Assembly: GCA_020536535.1 (NCBI GenBank)
Contig: JAHLWZ010000088.1
Span: forward strand, 1 to 46,381
Direction: 5' to 3'
Length of the DNA: 46,381 bases
Source of the DNA: Pelomyxa schiedti
Taxonomy: Eukaryota > Evosea > Pelobiontida > Pelomyxidae
The position numbers were made by a program, and so were the translations under genes. Shown in pieces: positions 45,872 through 46,381 of the stretch. The notes beneath the pieces are model-generated. The model made no database searches, was not told where the DNA came from, and saw nothing but the letters and a program-made list of their open reading frames with translations. How positions within the stretch are numbered: position 1 is the first letter of the stretch; each line of letters opens with the position of its first letter.

Positions 45872-46381
45872 TGGAGTAAGGTGTTCGTTATGGCGCAACA
45901 AGCGTTCAGTGTTTTTTTCCCTGTGTCCGCTTTGGTAAAAGCTCCTGTTGTTTCTCAAACGAAAAGCCTTATCTGAAGAAACATCAATTTGACCCGGGAA
46001 CTCCGTGAAAACCCAGATGGGGGTTTCCCATCTGCCGGTTCGTCAAGAGAACAACTCTCCCGTTTCATGGACGCGAGTGAAATGACACTCGCAGTTTCCT
46101 CCTCTGTGACAGTTCCTCCTGACAATGTTTGCCAAATGGTTTCCCAGACTGTCAAGTCCTGTCCGGTACTTGATTCTCAGGGGCTCTGTGGTTGAAGATC
46201 TCTGAACCCACAGTTGCCCTGGTGAGGGAAAACATCAGGAAAATCTGATGAGAACTGGGCTTATTGGACGTTTCAGTCAAAAAACGGGCAAACCAATGAA
46301 AAACCAAATGAAATCAACACAACCATTTTTTTTCGCTCAAATGGATTCCTTTTTCCGCCTAATGGATGTCTTTTTCGGCTC
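45872..46381. other. right flank of the fusion gene
   Basis: About 510 bp. It holds the in-frame upstream extension of the fusion gene (to 45958) and a minus-strand 66-codon frame (45955-46155, MTVWETIWQTLSGGTV) that could be a first exon of this or another gene. The right end is AT-rich with a short direct repeat. No domain is recognised. Confidence 0.3.
46334..46381 (+). repeat. imperfect 21-22-nt direct repeat at the window edge
   Basis: CGCTCAAATGGATTCCTTTT.. (46334-46355) is followed by CGCCTAATGGATGTCTTTTT.. (46356-46376) and the start of a third unit (GGCTC). It may continue outside the window. Confidence 0.6.

Noticed and set aside
1-46381. tRNA, rRNA, CRISPR, insertion sequence or bacterial operon
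   Set aside because: No cloverleaf, rRNA-like or array structure was noticed, and the spliced genes rule out a prokaryotic source.

Overview
The window is nuclear DNA of a unicellular eukaryote with compact genes. Nearly every gene is cut by short GT-AG introns, mostly about 35-60 nt with T-rich 3' ends. Convergent gene ends lie only 45-130 bp apart. The gene content is Ras/Rap/TBC signalling, a receptor-like cyclic nucleotide phosphodiesterase, the GCN2 regulator IMPACT, EME1, an AHA1-type co-chaperone, a TRIM-like RING protein, a secreted S41-like peptidase and flavodoxin-fold proteins. This fits an amoebozoan protist. One gene (29122-30321) has an N-terminal pattern that, from memory only, resembles a lineage-specific family of the anaerobic archamoeba Pelomyxa. 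I therefore favour an archamoeba, at moderate to low confidence.

Layout from the left. An inositol-phosphorylceramide/sphingomyelin-synthase-like enzyme (minus) and a TBC1D22-like Rab-GAP (minus) are followed by a divergent secreted S41-like peptidase (plus). Then come IMPACT (minus), a long Kelch-F-box-Ras gene (minus), a membrane-anchored tandem flavodoxin-fold protein (minus) and a RING/B-box/olfactomedin protein (minus). A 1.36-kb stretch with no supported gene precedes an AHA1-like co-chaperone (plus) converging on EME1 (minus). An uncertain repeat-bearing coding region follows, then three plus-strand membrane proteins: a sensor-phosphodiesterase, an SLC38-type amino acid transporter and a TMEM144-like transporter. 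Next are a lineage-restricted protein (minus), a PQ-loop membrane protein (plus), a START lipid-transfer protein (minus), an M16-family metallopeptidase (plus), a tuberin-type Rap/Ran-GAP (minus) and a gene joining an FAD oxidoreductase, an NmrA-like domain and a pseudokinase (minus).

Three things stand out. (1) The 9-mer ATTGTGGGA/TCCCACAAT occurs nine times, against about 0.35 expected by chance in a window this size. All copies lie at or near the 5' ends of seven or eight genes; a tenth 8-of-9 copy overlaps a start codon. It looks like a promoter-proximal regulatory element. (2) The Kelch, F-box and Ras/Rheb-like domains are joined by exons in phase, with no stop and no gene boundary between them. 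The P-loop is GYVNVGKS and the protein ends in a CaaX box, so this looks like a membrane-anchored ubiquitin-ligase adaptor with a built-in small GTPase. (3) A second predicted fusion joins an AIF/NDH2-like flavoenzyme, an NmrA-like domain without its glycine motif and a kinase domain with HGN and DAS in place of HRD and DFG. All splice sites were inferred by eye from phase and family conservation; gene spans are more reliable than exact exon edges.
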